NCBI GenBank assembly: GCA_042089915.1
Contig: JBELJZ010000002.1
Coordinates: 124,001-188,000, forward strand
Source: UBA8752 sp002172485
Lineage (GTDB): Bacteria; Bacteroidota; Bacteroidia; Flavobacteriales_D; Sanyastnellaceae
DNA length: 64,000 nt
Direction of reading: 5' to 3'
Under the pieces are notes generated by a model, which saw only the letters and a list, made by a program, of their open reading frames with translations, made no database searches and had not been told where the DNA came from. The translations under genes and the position numbers were made by a program. Below are positions 50,577 through 58,859 of this stretch, one piece after another; position 1 is the first letter of the stretch, and every line of letters starts with the position of its first letter.

Positions 50577-53531
50577 ATGCGTTGCTTTTTCCTTCTTTGC
50601 TGTGTGGTGCTCCTCTCTGTCGAGGCCGGAGCGCAGACAGAACTTCTGGGCGGTGTCCCTTTGTCTACGTCCGCACCCAATTTTCCTTCGCAGTCCCACA
50701 GCTTGCAGCCCTCGGGGTTGTGGGCCAATGATGCCGCACCCTTGCCCACCAATGCTTGGTGGCAGAACGTGGTCCTCGGCGGGGGTGGGTACACCATCAA
50801 CACGCTGCCCTACCTCGTGCAGGTCCATGCCGATGGCCTGCGGTTCGGCTTTCCGGGCAAGGTGGTGGACGCCAACTTCATCTTTACGTCCCACACTGAG
50901 AATCTGAGCTTCAGGGCGGCCGAGGGCGCCGCTTCGCAGGCCGTGACGGACCATGGACCGCTCCACGTGAGTGTGGATTGGGGAAGTGGCTCGGGGTCGA
51001 TGCGGACCGACTTGGTTCGGGGACAGCCCTACATGACCATGCACTATACGGGATTGACCCCACGCATCGGCACAGTGCACGCCATCACGGGACTCAATGG
51101 GGGATCGGCCAGCGAGGCGGTCACAGACACCCGGTTTGAAGTGCAGCTCAACAACGGCCAGACGTGGATTCTGTACGCCTCCTCCAGCATCACGCTGTCG
51201 CTGAACAACGGCGCGTTACAGGCGTCGAATGTCTTCACGGGCTCTCTCCGGGCGGCCTTTTCCGACGGGACGAGCGAGGCGGTATTGGACGCGCATGCTG
51301 GCCGGATTCCCACAGGAGGCACGGTCTCCGCTACGGCCCAGAACGACATCGGAACCATCACGTTTGACTGGACCACGCAGGGTTCGGGACCCTTGTTGAT
51401 GATGGCGCTCCCGCACCACATGGACGTGCTGTCCTCGCCGTCGACGACGAGTGTGGTGCACAACACGATAAAGGGCGACATGACCGGCATTTCCGGCTTG
51501 TCGTGGACGATGGAGGAACCGCTGACGACCATTGGATTCGAGGCGGCACAACCGATTCACCCGGACTATGAGCAGGACGTGCGGAATGCACTGGCTGAAG
51601 ATGTTGGGTTCGCGGTGACGGCCGGTGACCCCTACTTCGGGGGCAAGCAGTTTTCCGCGTTGGCCCGACTGGCGCTGATTGCAGACGAACTCAATGAGCC
51701 TGCGCTTGCGTCCCAATACCGCACGGCATTGGGCAGCGGGCTCGAAGAGCGGCTCGCTGGGCAAAACGGCGACCCGCTCGTTTACGACCAGACGTGGGGC
51801 GGATTGGTGATCTCCTCCGGCCTCAACAACGCCGCCGCCGCATTTGGTCAGGGGTACTACAACGACCACCACTTCCATTACGGTTACTGGATCTATGCTG
51901 CAGCTGCCATGGCCAAAGACAACCCCACTTGGGTGGCGCAGTGGGGCGATGAGGTGATGGATCTGATTCGCGATGTGGCGGAGCCCTCCGGCAACGATCC
52001 GCATTACGGGTTCATGCGCAACAAGGATTGGTTCGTTGGCCACTCTTGGGCCGCAGGCCTTTTCGAATTCGGTGATGCCCGCAATCAGGAAAGCTCGTCG
52101 GAGGCGGTGAACGCGTGGTATGGTGTTTACCTCTATGGCTTGGCGATCGGGGATGACCGCATCCGCGACTTGGGCCGGGTGATGTTGGCCACCGAGTTGC
52201 GTTCGACTTGGAAGTATTGGCAGATCAACACGGGGGAAGGGGTGTACCCGGAGCCCTTCGCCTCCAACAAGGTGGTGGGCATCCTGTGGGGAACGAAGGT
52301 GGACCATGCGACCTTCTTCGGCGCCAATCTCGAATTCATTCACGGCATCCAGATGTTGCCATTCACCCCCATCACGGAGGAATTGCTCCGTGCGGAATGG
52401 ATCGAGGAGGAATATCCCGTCATCCAGCCGGCCACGCTGAGTCCGGACATCGGGGAGGGCTGGAAAGGATTCATCTACATGGCGCATGCGGTCATCGACC
52501 CGGATGCGGCGTGGAGTGAATGCCAAACGTTGAACGGATATGACGACGGCAACACGAAGACCAACACGCTCTACTGGCTGGCGACGCGTCCCGGATTGAG
52601 TGACGGTGGTGGCAGCGGTGGTGGCGGTGGGCCTGTGTCGGGTTGCACCGATGGCGATGCGGTCAACTTCAGCCCGAGCGCCAACGTGGACGATGGTTCG
52701 TGTGTGTTCCCCGTGACGCTGTCCGTGGACATGAACGATCCGTCCTCTCCGGATGGGCCGATCTATCTCGCCGGCACCTTCAACGGGTGGAATGCGACGA
52801 CCGACCCCCTCTCCGACCCGGAAGGGGACGGCATCTGGACCATCACGATGTTCTGGCCCGCCAGCATTCAGGAATACAAGTTCACGCTCTTCGATTGGAC
52901 CGATCAGGAAACATTTGCAGGGGTGGAATCGTGCACCTTGACGACTGGGGAATTCGTGAACCGTGTGGTCACGGTGGACGGCCCCATGGTCCTTCCGGCG
53001 GTGTGTTGGGAGAGTTGCGACCCCTGCGCTGGAGGCTGTCCGGTGGACCTCGATGAGGATGGCATTTGCGATGACGTGGACCCCTGCGTGGGCGCGTTGG
53101 ATGCCTGTGGGGTGTGCAACGGGCCAGGTGTGGTCTACGACTGTGGCTGCTCGGGCATTCCCGCCGGGGATTGTGACTGCGACGGCAATACATTGGACGT
53201 GCTCGGCATTTGCGGTGGTGGCTGCACCGCAGACTTGGATGGAGACGGGGTGTGCGACGATGTGGACCCGTGCGTCGGAGCGTTGGACGCCATCGGGGAG
53301 TGCAACGGAAACTGTTTGAGCGACACCAATGGCAATGGCATCTGTGATGACGAAGACGTGGCCGGATGTACCTATTCGGATGCCATCAACTATGCTGAAT
53401 CGGCGACGATGGACGATGGCAGTTGCGTCTGGGGGGCGTCGACGTGCGCCGAAGATGTGAACAGCGATGGCTTGGTGGGGGTGAGCGACATTCTGCTCGT
53501 GCTCTCTACGTTTGGTCAGCCATGTGACTGA
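50577..53531 (+). CDS. Secreted GH81 endo-beta-1,3-glucanase with C-terminal accessory modules
   Basis: 984 residues. Signal peptide MRCFFLLCCVVLLSVEAGAQ. The catalytic part to about 680 is a family 81 glycoside hydrolase: GDPYFGGKQFSALARLALIA, FGQGYYNDHHFHYGYWIYAA and the acidic motif NQESSSEAVNAWYG with Glu 505 and 509, acting on laminarin or similar beta-1,3-glucans. Then come a Gly-rich linker, a Cys segment, a beta-sandwich like a starch- or glucan-binding module (IYLAGTFNGWNATTDPLSD), thrombospondin-3-like DxDxDG calcium repeats, and a Cys-capped dockerin-like end (EDVNSDGLVGVSDILLVLS). This end is probably the T9SS or anchoring signal. ATG 50577 is chosen on the signal peptide. Preceded by pgk, followed by a strong terminator. 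Confidence 0.88.
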   Translation: MRCFFLLCCVVLLSVEAGAQTELLGGVPLSTSAPNFPSQSHSLQPSGLWANDAAPLPTNAWWQNVVLGGGGYTINTLPYLVQVHADGLRFGFPGKVVDANFIFTSHTENLSFRAAEGAASQAVTDHGPLHVSVDWGSGSGSMRTDLVRGQPYMTMHYTGLTPRIGTVHAITGLNGGSASEAVTDTRFEVQLNNGQTWILYASSSITLSLNNGALQASNVFTGSLRAAFSDGTSEAVLDAHAGRIPTGGTVSATAQNDIGTITFDWTTQGSGPLLMMALPHHMDVLSSPSTTSVVHNTIKGDMTGISGLSWTMEEPLTTIGFEAAQPIHPDYEQDVRNALAEDVGFAVTAGDPYFGGKQFSALARLALIADELNEPALASQYRTALGSGLEERLAGQNGDPLVYDQTWGGLVISSGLNNAAAAFGQGYYNDHHFHYGYWIYAAAAMAKDNPTWVAQWGDEVMDLIRDVAEPSGNDPHYGFMRNKDWFVGHSWAAGLFEFGDARNQESSSEAVNAWYGVYLYGLAIGDDRIRDLGRVMLATELRSTWKYWQINTGEGVYPEPFASNKVVGILWGTKVDHATFFGANLEFIHGIQMLPFTPITEELLRAEWIEEEYPVIQPATLSPDIGEGWKGFIYMAHAVIDPDAAWSECQTLNGYDDGNTKTNTLYWLATRPGLSDGGGSGGGGGPVSGCTDGDAVNFSPSANVDDGSCVFPVTLSVDMNDPSSPDGPIYLAGTFNGWNATTDPLSDPEGDGIWTITMFWPASIQEYKFTLFDWTDQETFAGVESCTLTTGEFVNRVVTVDGPMVLPAVCWESCDPCAGGCPVDLDEDGICDDVDPCVGALDACGVCNGPGVVYDCGCSGIPAGDCDCDGNTLDVLGICGGGCTADLDGDGVCDDVDPCVGALDAIGECNGNCLSDTNGNGICDDEDVAGCTYSDAINYAESATMDDGSCVWGASTCAEDVNSDGLVGVSDILLVLSTFGQPCD

Positions 53532-53556
53532 CGCTCGAGAAAAAAGCGACCACGAA

Positions 53557-53582
53557 AAAGGCCCGGCAATCGCCGGGCCTTT
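53557..53582. terminator. Strong bidirectional terminator
   Basis: An 11-bp perfect stem AAAGGCCCGGC/GCCGGGCCTTT (53557-53567 with 53572-53582), loop AATC, with T runs on both strands. It closes the GH81 gene on the plus strand and tRNA-Cys on the minus strand. Confidence 0.85.
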
Positions 53583-53589
53583 CGTTTGA

Positions 53590-53659
53590 GGTCTGGAGCG
53601 GATTCGAACCGCTGTAGCAGCTTTTGCAGAGCTGAGCCTAGCCACTCGGCCACCAGACC
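53590..53659 (-). tRNA. tRNA-Cys (anticodon GCA)
   Basis: 70 nt. The acceptor GGTCTGG pairs with CCAGACC; anticodon stem CAGCT/AGCTG holds loop CTGCAAA with anticodon GCA (53625-53627, complement). T arm GCGG-TTCGAAT-CCGC. No CCA is encoded. A perfect minus-strand TAnnTTTG box (53689-53696) lies 30 bases upstream. Confidence 0.94.
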
Positions 53660-53688
53660 CTCATGTTTTCCCCACCGAAGCGGGGAGC

Positions 53689-53696
53689 CAAATATA
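53689..53696 (-). promoter_or_regulatory. -7 box of tRNA-Cys
   Basis: TATATTTG on the minus strand, a full match to TAnnTTTG, placing the start of transcription about 24 bases before the tRNA. Confidence 0.55.
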
Positions 53697-53740
53697 CGGC
53701 AGTCGTTCCGCAGGGTTTCGTTCGCGGTACATTTCCTTTC

Positions 53741-54628
53741 GTGAGCGATTCCCCGTCGACCCCTTCGCCTTGGCGCGCAGCTCCTGCCAATGTTCTGACG
53801 TTGTGCAACATGGGAGCGGGTGCATTGGTCGCTTGGTGGGCGTCTTCAGAATTCGATCTCGGTTGGGCAGCGGCAGAATGGGCGTCTTCCGTGGGCATCG
53901 ATGGCGTTTTGATGGCGGCATTCGGCACCACAGAACGCCGGGTCATGGGCATTGGATGGATGTTGGTCGTCTGGCTGTTGGGTCAGTTGTGTGATGCATT
54001 GGATGGTCCGGTGGCGAGAAAAATGGGGGCATCGGGAAATCAGGGCGCGTGGTTGGATTCCATGGCCGATTTGATTTCGGGCGGCTTGGCACCGGCGTTT
54101 GTGGGATTATCCTTGATGTCAGAGTGGGCTTCGGACATGGAGGGCGGTGCATGGATGCCGCTGTTGCAGGGCGCACCCCTGTTGGTGTTGCCGGCAGCGG
54201 CATGGCGGTTGGCCCGGCATGCTGGAGAGTCGGCTAAAGGCCATGTTGAATCGCCTGCAGCCGGGCTGGACTTCGAGGGCATTCCGGCACCGATGGCCGC
54301 CTTGTACTGGGCGGGTTTGTTGGCGCTTTGGGCGGCTTGGCCGGCAGGGATGGACGCGCATTGGCTTTGGATGTCCGGTGTGGTTGGCGGCACGTTGTTG
54401 CCGCTGTGGATGGTCTCGCGTTTGCCGCAAATGGGGGTCAAGACATGGGGCCGCAGTCCTTGGGCGGATCGCGGGCGCATCATCTGGTTGTGCACAGCGT
54501 GTTTGTGCCTCGGTTTTGGAGGCGGCGCCGGACCCTTGCTTGCCCTACTTTCGTACCCGCTAACCGGCGCATTGCTGCACCGGATGCATTCGAAGAAGCA
54601 GACACATGGTCTTCCACGCCGCGATTGA
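53741..54628 (+). CDS. pssA: CDP-alcohol phosphatidyltransferase, PssA-like
   Basis: 295 residues, multi-spanning membrane protein. The motif runs DALDGPVARKMG then GAWLDSMAD, a full DxxDGxxARx8Gx3Dx3D. By family and by the PANVLTLCNMGAGALVA start it is likely a CDP-diacylglycerol-serine phosphatidyltransferase, making phosphatidylserine for phosphatidylethanolamine. A GTG at 53741 is chosen as start; an in-frame ATG at 53663 lies inside the tRNA-Cys promoter region and is less likely. Its 3' end overlaps purS by 23 bases. Confidence 0.82.
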   Translation: MSDSPSTPSPWRAAPANVLTLCNMGAGALVAWWASSEFDLGWAAAEWASSVGIDGVLMAAFGTTERRVMGIGWMLVVWLLGQLCDALDGPVARKMGASGNQGAWLDSMADLISGGLAPAFVGLSLMSEWASDMEGGAWMPLLQGAPLLVLPAAAWRLARHAGESAKGHVESPAAGLDFEGIPAPMAALYWAGLLALWAAWPAGMDAHWLWMSGVVGGTLLPLWMVSRLPQMGVKTWGRSPWADRGRIIWLCTACLCLGFGGGAGPLLALLSYPLTGALLHRMHSKKQTHGLPRRD

Positions 54629-54872
54629 CATTCTCCCATTGCCCGCACTCCTCGATCCGCAGGGCAAAGCCGTCTCCAACAACCTGCCGAACATCGGCCT
54701 TGGACAGCTCACCAACGTGCGCATCGGCAAGCACATCACCCTCGACATCGAGGCGGGTACTCGGGAAGAAGCCGAGCGTCTGGTGGCCGAGGCCTGTGAG
54801 AAGTTGCTCGCCAACCCGATCATGGAGCGCTTCGAGTTCCGGGTTTACTCCGCGGAGGAAGCTGCGCTCTGA
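54606..54872 (+). CDS. purS: PurS subunit of FGAM synthase
   Basis: 88 residues. LLDPQGKAVSNNLPNIG, VRIGKHITLDIEAG and CEKLLANPIMERFEFR fit PurS, the small subunit that bridges PurL and PurQ in purine synthesis. No purL or purQ is near. It overlaps the pssA 3' end by 23 bases and lies 53 bases before the S9 peptidase gene. Confidence 0.88.
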   Translation: MVFHAAIDILPLPALLDPQGKAVSNNLPNIGLGQLTNVRIGKHITLDIEAGTREEAERLVAEACEKLLANPIMERFEFRVYSAEEAAL

Positions 54873-54925
54873 ACGCACTGCCGGGGTCGGAGTTTGCGCT
54901 ACTTTGCGGCGTCAATTTCGATTCC

Positions 54926-57133
54926 ATGACCCGCGCCCATTTTCGCATTTCTGCGCTGAGCACCTTGTCCGTGCTCTTCACCGCCGTGTTCTTCACGGCC
55001 TGCCAATCCTCTGACATGTCCCACGACGCCGACGCCGTGGCCCCGGTGGCCAAGAAGGTGCCCTTTGAAATGACCGAGCACGGGGACACCCGGGTCGACA
55101 ACTACTTCTGGATGCGCCTCAGCGATGCGCAGAAAGAAGCTGAGACGCCGGATGAGCAGACCCAGGGGGTGCTGGATTATCTCGCGGCTGAGAACGACTA
55201 CATCGACGGCAAGCTGGCCCATACGGAAGGGCTGCAGGAGAAGCTGTTCGACGAAATCGTCGGGCGCATCAAGAAGGACGACCGCAGCGTACCGGTTCGC
55301 AACCGCGGTTACTGGTACTACACCCGCTATGAGGAGGGCAAGGAGTACGCCATCAATTGCCGCAAGGCGGTGGGTGACGAGGTCCGCTACGAGGATTGCA
55401 CGGGTGCTGAGGAGGTGCTCCTCGACCAGAATGTGCTTGCGGAGGGCTTCGATTACTTCGCCGTGGGGGGCATGGGCATCAGCGATGACAATCGCCTCAT
55501 GGCTTTTGGGGTGGACACGGTGAGCCGCCGCCAATACACGGTGCGTTTCAAGGACCTGACGACGGGCGAGATGCTCGCCGATGAGATTCCCCTGACCACG
55601 GGTGGGGCCACGTGGGCGGCCGACAACAACACGGTGTTCTACACCCGCAAGGATCCCCAGACCCTGCGCAGTTTCCAGGTCTATCGTCACGTCCTCGGCA
55701 CGCCCGTGGAGGACGACCAGCTCGTCTTCGAGGAGACCGATGAGACGTTCAGCTGCGGGGTGTACCGCAGCAAGAGCGACGAGTACCTTGTAATCTACAC
55801 GTCCCAAACGCTCAGCCAGGAGTACCGTGTGCTCAAGGCCGACGATCCGATGGGCGCGTGGCGCGTGATCCAACCGCGCGAGCGCAACCTCGAATATGGC
55901 ATCAGCCACTTCGGAGACCATTTCTACATCGTCACCAACCTCGACGCGAAGAACTTCCGTCTGATGAAGACGCCGGTGGAGGCTACCGAGAAGGAGAACT
56001 GGGAGGAAGTCATCCCGCACCGCGACGACGTGTTCCTCGAGGGCATCGACATTTTCAAGAACTACCTCGTGGTGGAGGAGCGCAAGGAGGGATTGAACCA
56101 GATCCGCATCCGGACTTGGGACGGCGCTAAGGATGAGTACCTCGAGTTTAACGACCCGGCCTACACGGCGGGCACCCGGTCCAACCCCGATTTCAACACG
56201 GAGATCCTCCGCTTCGGCTACTCTTCCATGACGACGCCGAGCACGACGTATGACCACAACATGCGGACCGGGGAGCGCCTCCTGCTCAAGCAACAGGAGG
56301 TCATCGACGAGAACTTCTCGCCGGACAACTACACCTCCGAGCGCCTCATGGTTGAGGTCCGCGACGGCGTGAAGGTGCCGGTGAGCATGGTGTACCGCAA
56401 GGGCGTCGAGCGCAATGGACAGAACCCGTTCCTGCTTTACGCCTATGGCAGCTACGGCAGCAGCATGGACCCCTACTTCTCGAGTGTGCGCCTGTCGCTG
56501 CTCGACCGCGGTTTCGTCTACGCCATCGCCCACATTCGGGGCGGCCAGGAGTTGGGCCGCCCGTGGTACGAGGACGGCAAGCTGCTCAAGAAGCAGAACA
56601 CCTTCAACGACTTCGAAGACGTCGGACGTGCCATGGTGGAGATGGGCTACACGTCACCGGATCACCTCTACGCCATGGGCGGTTCCGCAGGTGGCTTGTT
56701 GATGGGTGCCGTAATGAACCAGGCGCCGGAGCTGTTCAATGGCGTGGTCGCTGCGGTTCCGTTTGTGGACGTGGTGAGCACCATGTTGGATGAGACCATT
56801 CCCCTGACCACGTTCGAGTGGGACGAATGGGGCAACCCCAAGGACAGTGTCTACTACCACTACATGAAGTCTTACAGCCCGTATGATCAGGTCCGCGCTC
56901 AGGATTACCCCAATACGCTGGTCACGACTGGATACTGGGACAGCCAGGTGCAGTACTGGGAGCCTGCGAAGTGGGTGGCCAAGCTGCGCGAGTTGAAGAC
57001 AGACGACAATGTGTTGCTCTTCCACACCAACATGGATGCCGGACACGGTGGCCAGTCAGGCCGCTTCCGTCGGTACAAGGAAGTCGCGTTGGAGTACGCC
57101 TTCATGCTCGACCTCGAGGGCATCGAAAGTTAA
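54926..57133 (+). CDS. S9 family oligopeptidase (oligopeptidase B-like), lipoprotein
   Basis: 735 residues. N-terminal lipoprotein-like signal ending VLFTAVFFTAC (Cys 26), then the seven-blade propeller domain and the C-terminal alpha/beta hydrolase domain. Catalytic Ser in AMGGSAGGLLMG (Ser 587), Asp in TGYWDSQVQYWEPAKW (Asp 672), His in MDAGHGGQSGR (His 707). S9A enzymes cut short peptides, the B type after basic residues. Anchored in the envelope, it probably breaks down imported peptides. Confidence 0.92.
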   Translation: MTRAHFRISALSTLSVLFTAVFFTACQSSDMSHDADAVAPVAKKVPFEMTEHGDTRVDNYFWMRLSDAQKEAETPDEQTQGVLDYLAAENDYIDGKLAHTEGLQEKLFDEIVGRIKKDDRSVPVRNRGYWYYTRYEEGKEYAINCRKAVGDEVRYEDCTGAEEVLLDQNVLAEGFDYFAVGGMGISDDNRLMAFGVDTVSRRQYTVRFKDLTTGEMLADEIPLTTGGATWAADNNTVFYTRKDPQTLRSFQVYRHVLGTPVEDDQLVFEETDETFSCGVYRSKSDEYLVIYTSQTLSQEYRVLKADDPMGAWRVIQPRERNLEYGISHFGDHFYIVTNLDAKNFRLMKTPVEATEKENWEEVIPHRDDVFLEGIDIFKNYLVVEERKEGLNQIRIRTWDGAKDEYLEFNDPAYTAGTRSNPDFNTEILRFGYSSMTTPSTTYDHNMRTGERLLLKQQEVIDENFSPDNYTSERLMVEVRDGVKVPVSMVYRKGVERNGQNPFLLYAYGSYGSSMDPYFSSVRLSLLDRGFVYAIAHIRGGQELGRPWYEDGKLLKKQNTFNDFEDVGRAMVEMGYTSPDHLYAMGGSAGGLLMGAVMNQAPELFNGVVAAVPFVDVVSTMLDETIPLTTFEWDEWGNPKDSVYYHYMKSYSPYDQVRAQDYPNTLVTTGYWDSQVQYWEPAKWVAKLRELKTDDNVLLFHTNMDAGHGGQSGRFRRYKEVALEYAFMLDLEGIES

Positions 57134-57148
57134 AGGACGGGCGGGGCT

Positions 57149-57169
57149 GTCAGCCGCGTCTGACTTTTT
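57149..57169 (+). terminator. Weak intrinsic terminator after the S9 gene
   Basis: GTCAG/CTGAC (57149-57153 with 57160-57164), loop of 6, followed by TTTTT. Only 5 bp of stem. It is 16 bases after the stop codon. Confidence 0.45.
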
Positions 57170-57214
57170 CTGAAAGGGCAACCTTGGCCCGTGTTTCCCC
57201 GTATGTTAGGGGTG

Positions 57215-58858
57215 ATGCACCAGCGATTTTTTGGACGGTCCACGGCGTGGGTCTGTGGCGCATGGATTGCGCTGATATCTACCCAGGGCTGTCAGGAGCT
57301 TCCCGAGGAATGGTCGGCGCCGGACTGGACGCCCATCACCGCGGTCCCTCTGGTGGACACCCGATTTGACCTCGGGGATGTCCTCGACGTGGTCTCTGAC
57401 AGTGCCGGGACGGGGCCCATTGAGGACTTGGGCGGTGGCGAGTTGGCCTTTGTCTACGACGAATCCTATGAAGGCACGCTGGCCGAAGAATGGCTGGTGT
57501 TGCCGGAGGAATCCTTGGGGGAATCCCTGGTGCTTGGCGATGCAGAAGCTGCAGCCCTCAATTTGGCTACAGGACCGATTCCCTTCTCGGATACCCTGTC
57601 GGCCCAGCTTTTGCTGACGCAACCTGAGGGTGCTCGGCTGGAGACCATTTTCCTTTCTGGAGGTGAATTGACATTTGAGCTCAACTCCAACTTGGGGGAC
57701 GATGTATCCGGTGAAGTGGTCATTCCCCAGTTGGTGGACCCCATGGGTTTGCCCTGGAGTTCGGTGTGGACCCAGGGCATGCTGGATCAGGGGCCGGTCA
57801 TGGAGGTGGAGATGTTGGAAGGCTGGACTTTGTTGCCAAGTCAGTTCGGTACCGACACCAATGCCGTGCATGTCGAATACACGGTCTATGTCACCAATGA
57901 TCTTGCACACACCGCGCAGGCTGGAGAGTCCCTCGAGGTGGAATTTGCCTTGACCGGTCTCACCTATGATCGGGTGGAAGGGAATTTCGGCCAGGTGGCC
58001 ATTCAGATTGAACAGAGCTCAGTGGCATTGGCCTTGTTTGACGACCGGTTCACGACCAACGACCTGGCCATCGAGCGCGCCCGCCTGAGTCTGGCCGTGA
58101 CCAACGGGTTCGGTGTCCCGGCAGTGCTGGACTCGTTGCGCTTTTTCACGGAATCGGGCGGGGAGCCTATGGTGGAATTTGAAACGAGCCAGACCGATTT
58201 GCAGGTTGCACCGGCGGAGGGTGATGCTTCCGGTGCGGTGGTGTCGACCTGGGAGGTGGATGAGACCAACAGCAATGTGGTCGACTTCTTCAGCGAGAAC
58301 GAAGTGGGGATGGAACTCGGCATGTACATCCGCACCAACCCCGTGGACGTGGAGCCAGGCATGCCCAACTTCTTGGACGCGGATGGCTTCGTGCAAGCTG
58401 ACCTGCATGCGGAAGTGCCCCTCTCCATTCGCGCTGGTCAGGTTGACTTCATCGACACATTGGACATGTCGTTGTTGGACATTGATGAGACCGCGGAATT
58501 GGATTCAGCGGAACTGCGGATGATCCTGCACAACGGATTCCCTTTCGGTTTGGAGGTCCAAGCGTGGTTCTTGGATGCCCAAGGAGACGTGGTGGACAGC
58601 CTTGCGCCTGCGCCGCTGGACATTTTCGCCGCACCGGATGTGGCGGCCGATGGGTTGCCGGTGGCGCCGGCGGAGTTCCGGTTCGACTTCAAGTTGGACT
58701 GGGACCGGGCGGACCGACTGCGCACCGCAGAGCGTGTTGTTGTGCGGGCCTGGGGACAGACATCGGAGGCACCGCTGGGGACGTTCGTTCCCTTGCGGGC
58801 AGAGCAGGATCTGTGGATGCAGCTGGGCGCCAAATTGTTCACTCGAATTGAAAGCTGA
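57215..58858 (+). CDS. Putative secreted or lipid-anchored beta-rich protein, unknown function
   Basis: 547 residues. The N terminus AWVCGAWIALISTQGC suggests a lipoprotein signal, although the lipobox is not canonical (TQGC). The rest is acidic and beta-rich, with no recognised domain; the end LWMQLGAKLFTRIES hints at a last amphipathic strand. ATG 57215 is preferred; ATG 57203 and GTG 57191 are in frame too. A TATGTTAG box (57202-57209) lies just upstream. The next gene starts 1 base after its stop, so the pair form a unit with DUF5723. Confidence 0.7.
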   Translation: MHQRFFGRSTAWVCGAWIALISTQGCQELPEEWSAPDWTPITAVPLVDTRFDLGDVLDVVSDSAGTGPIEDLGGGELAFVYDESYEGTLAEEWLVLPEESLGESLVLGDAEAAALNLATGPIPFSDTLSAQLLLTQPEGARLETIFLSGGELTFELNSNLGDDVSGEVVIPQLVDPMGLPWSSVWTQGMLDQGPVMEVEMLEGWTLLPSQFGTDTNAVHVEYTVYVTNDLAHTAQAGESLEVEFALTGLTYDRVEGNFGQVAIQIEQSSVALALFDDRFTTNDLAIERARLSLAVTNGFGVPAVLDSLRFFTESGGEPMVEFETSQTDLQVAPAEGDASGAVVSTWEVDETNSNVVDFFSENEVGMELGMYIRTNPVDVEPGMPNFLDADGFVQADLHAEVPLSIRAGQVDFIDTLDMSLLDIDETAELDSAELRMILHNGFPFGLEVQAWFLDAQGDVVDSLAPAPLDIFAAPDVAADGLPVAPAEFRFDFKLDWDRADRLRTAERVVVRAWGQTSEAPLGTFVPLRAEQDLWMQLGAKLFTRIES

Positions 58859-58859
58859 C

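Noticed and set aside
52643..53531. Possible frameshift or separate gene at the end of the GH81 gene
   Set aside because: The frame is continuous from catalytic domain through linker to tail, and the Cys-rich modules are normal for secreted enzymes of this phylum.
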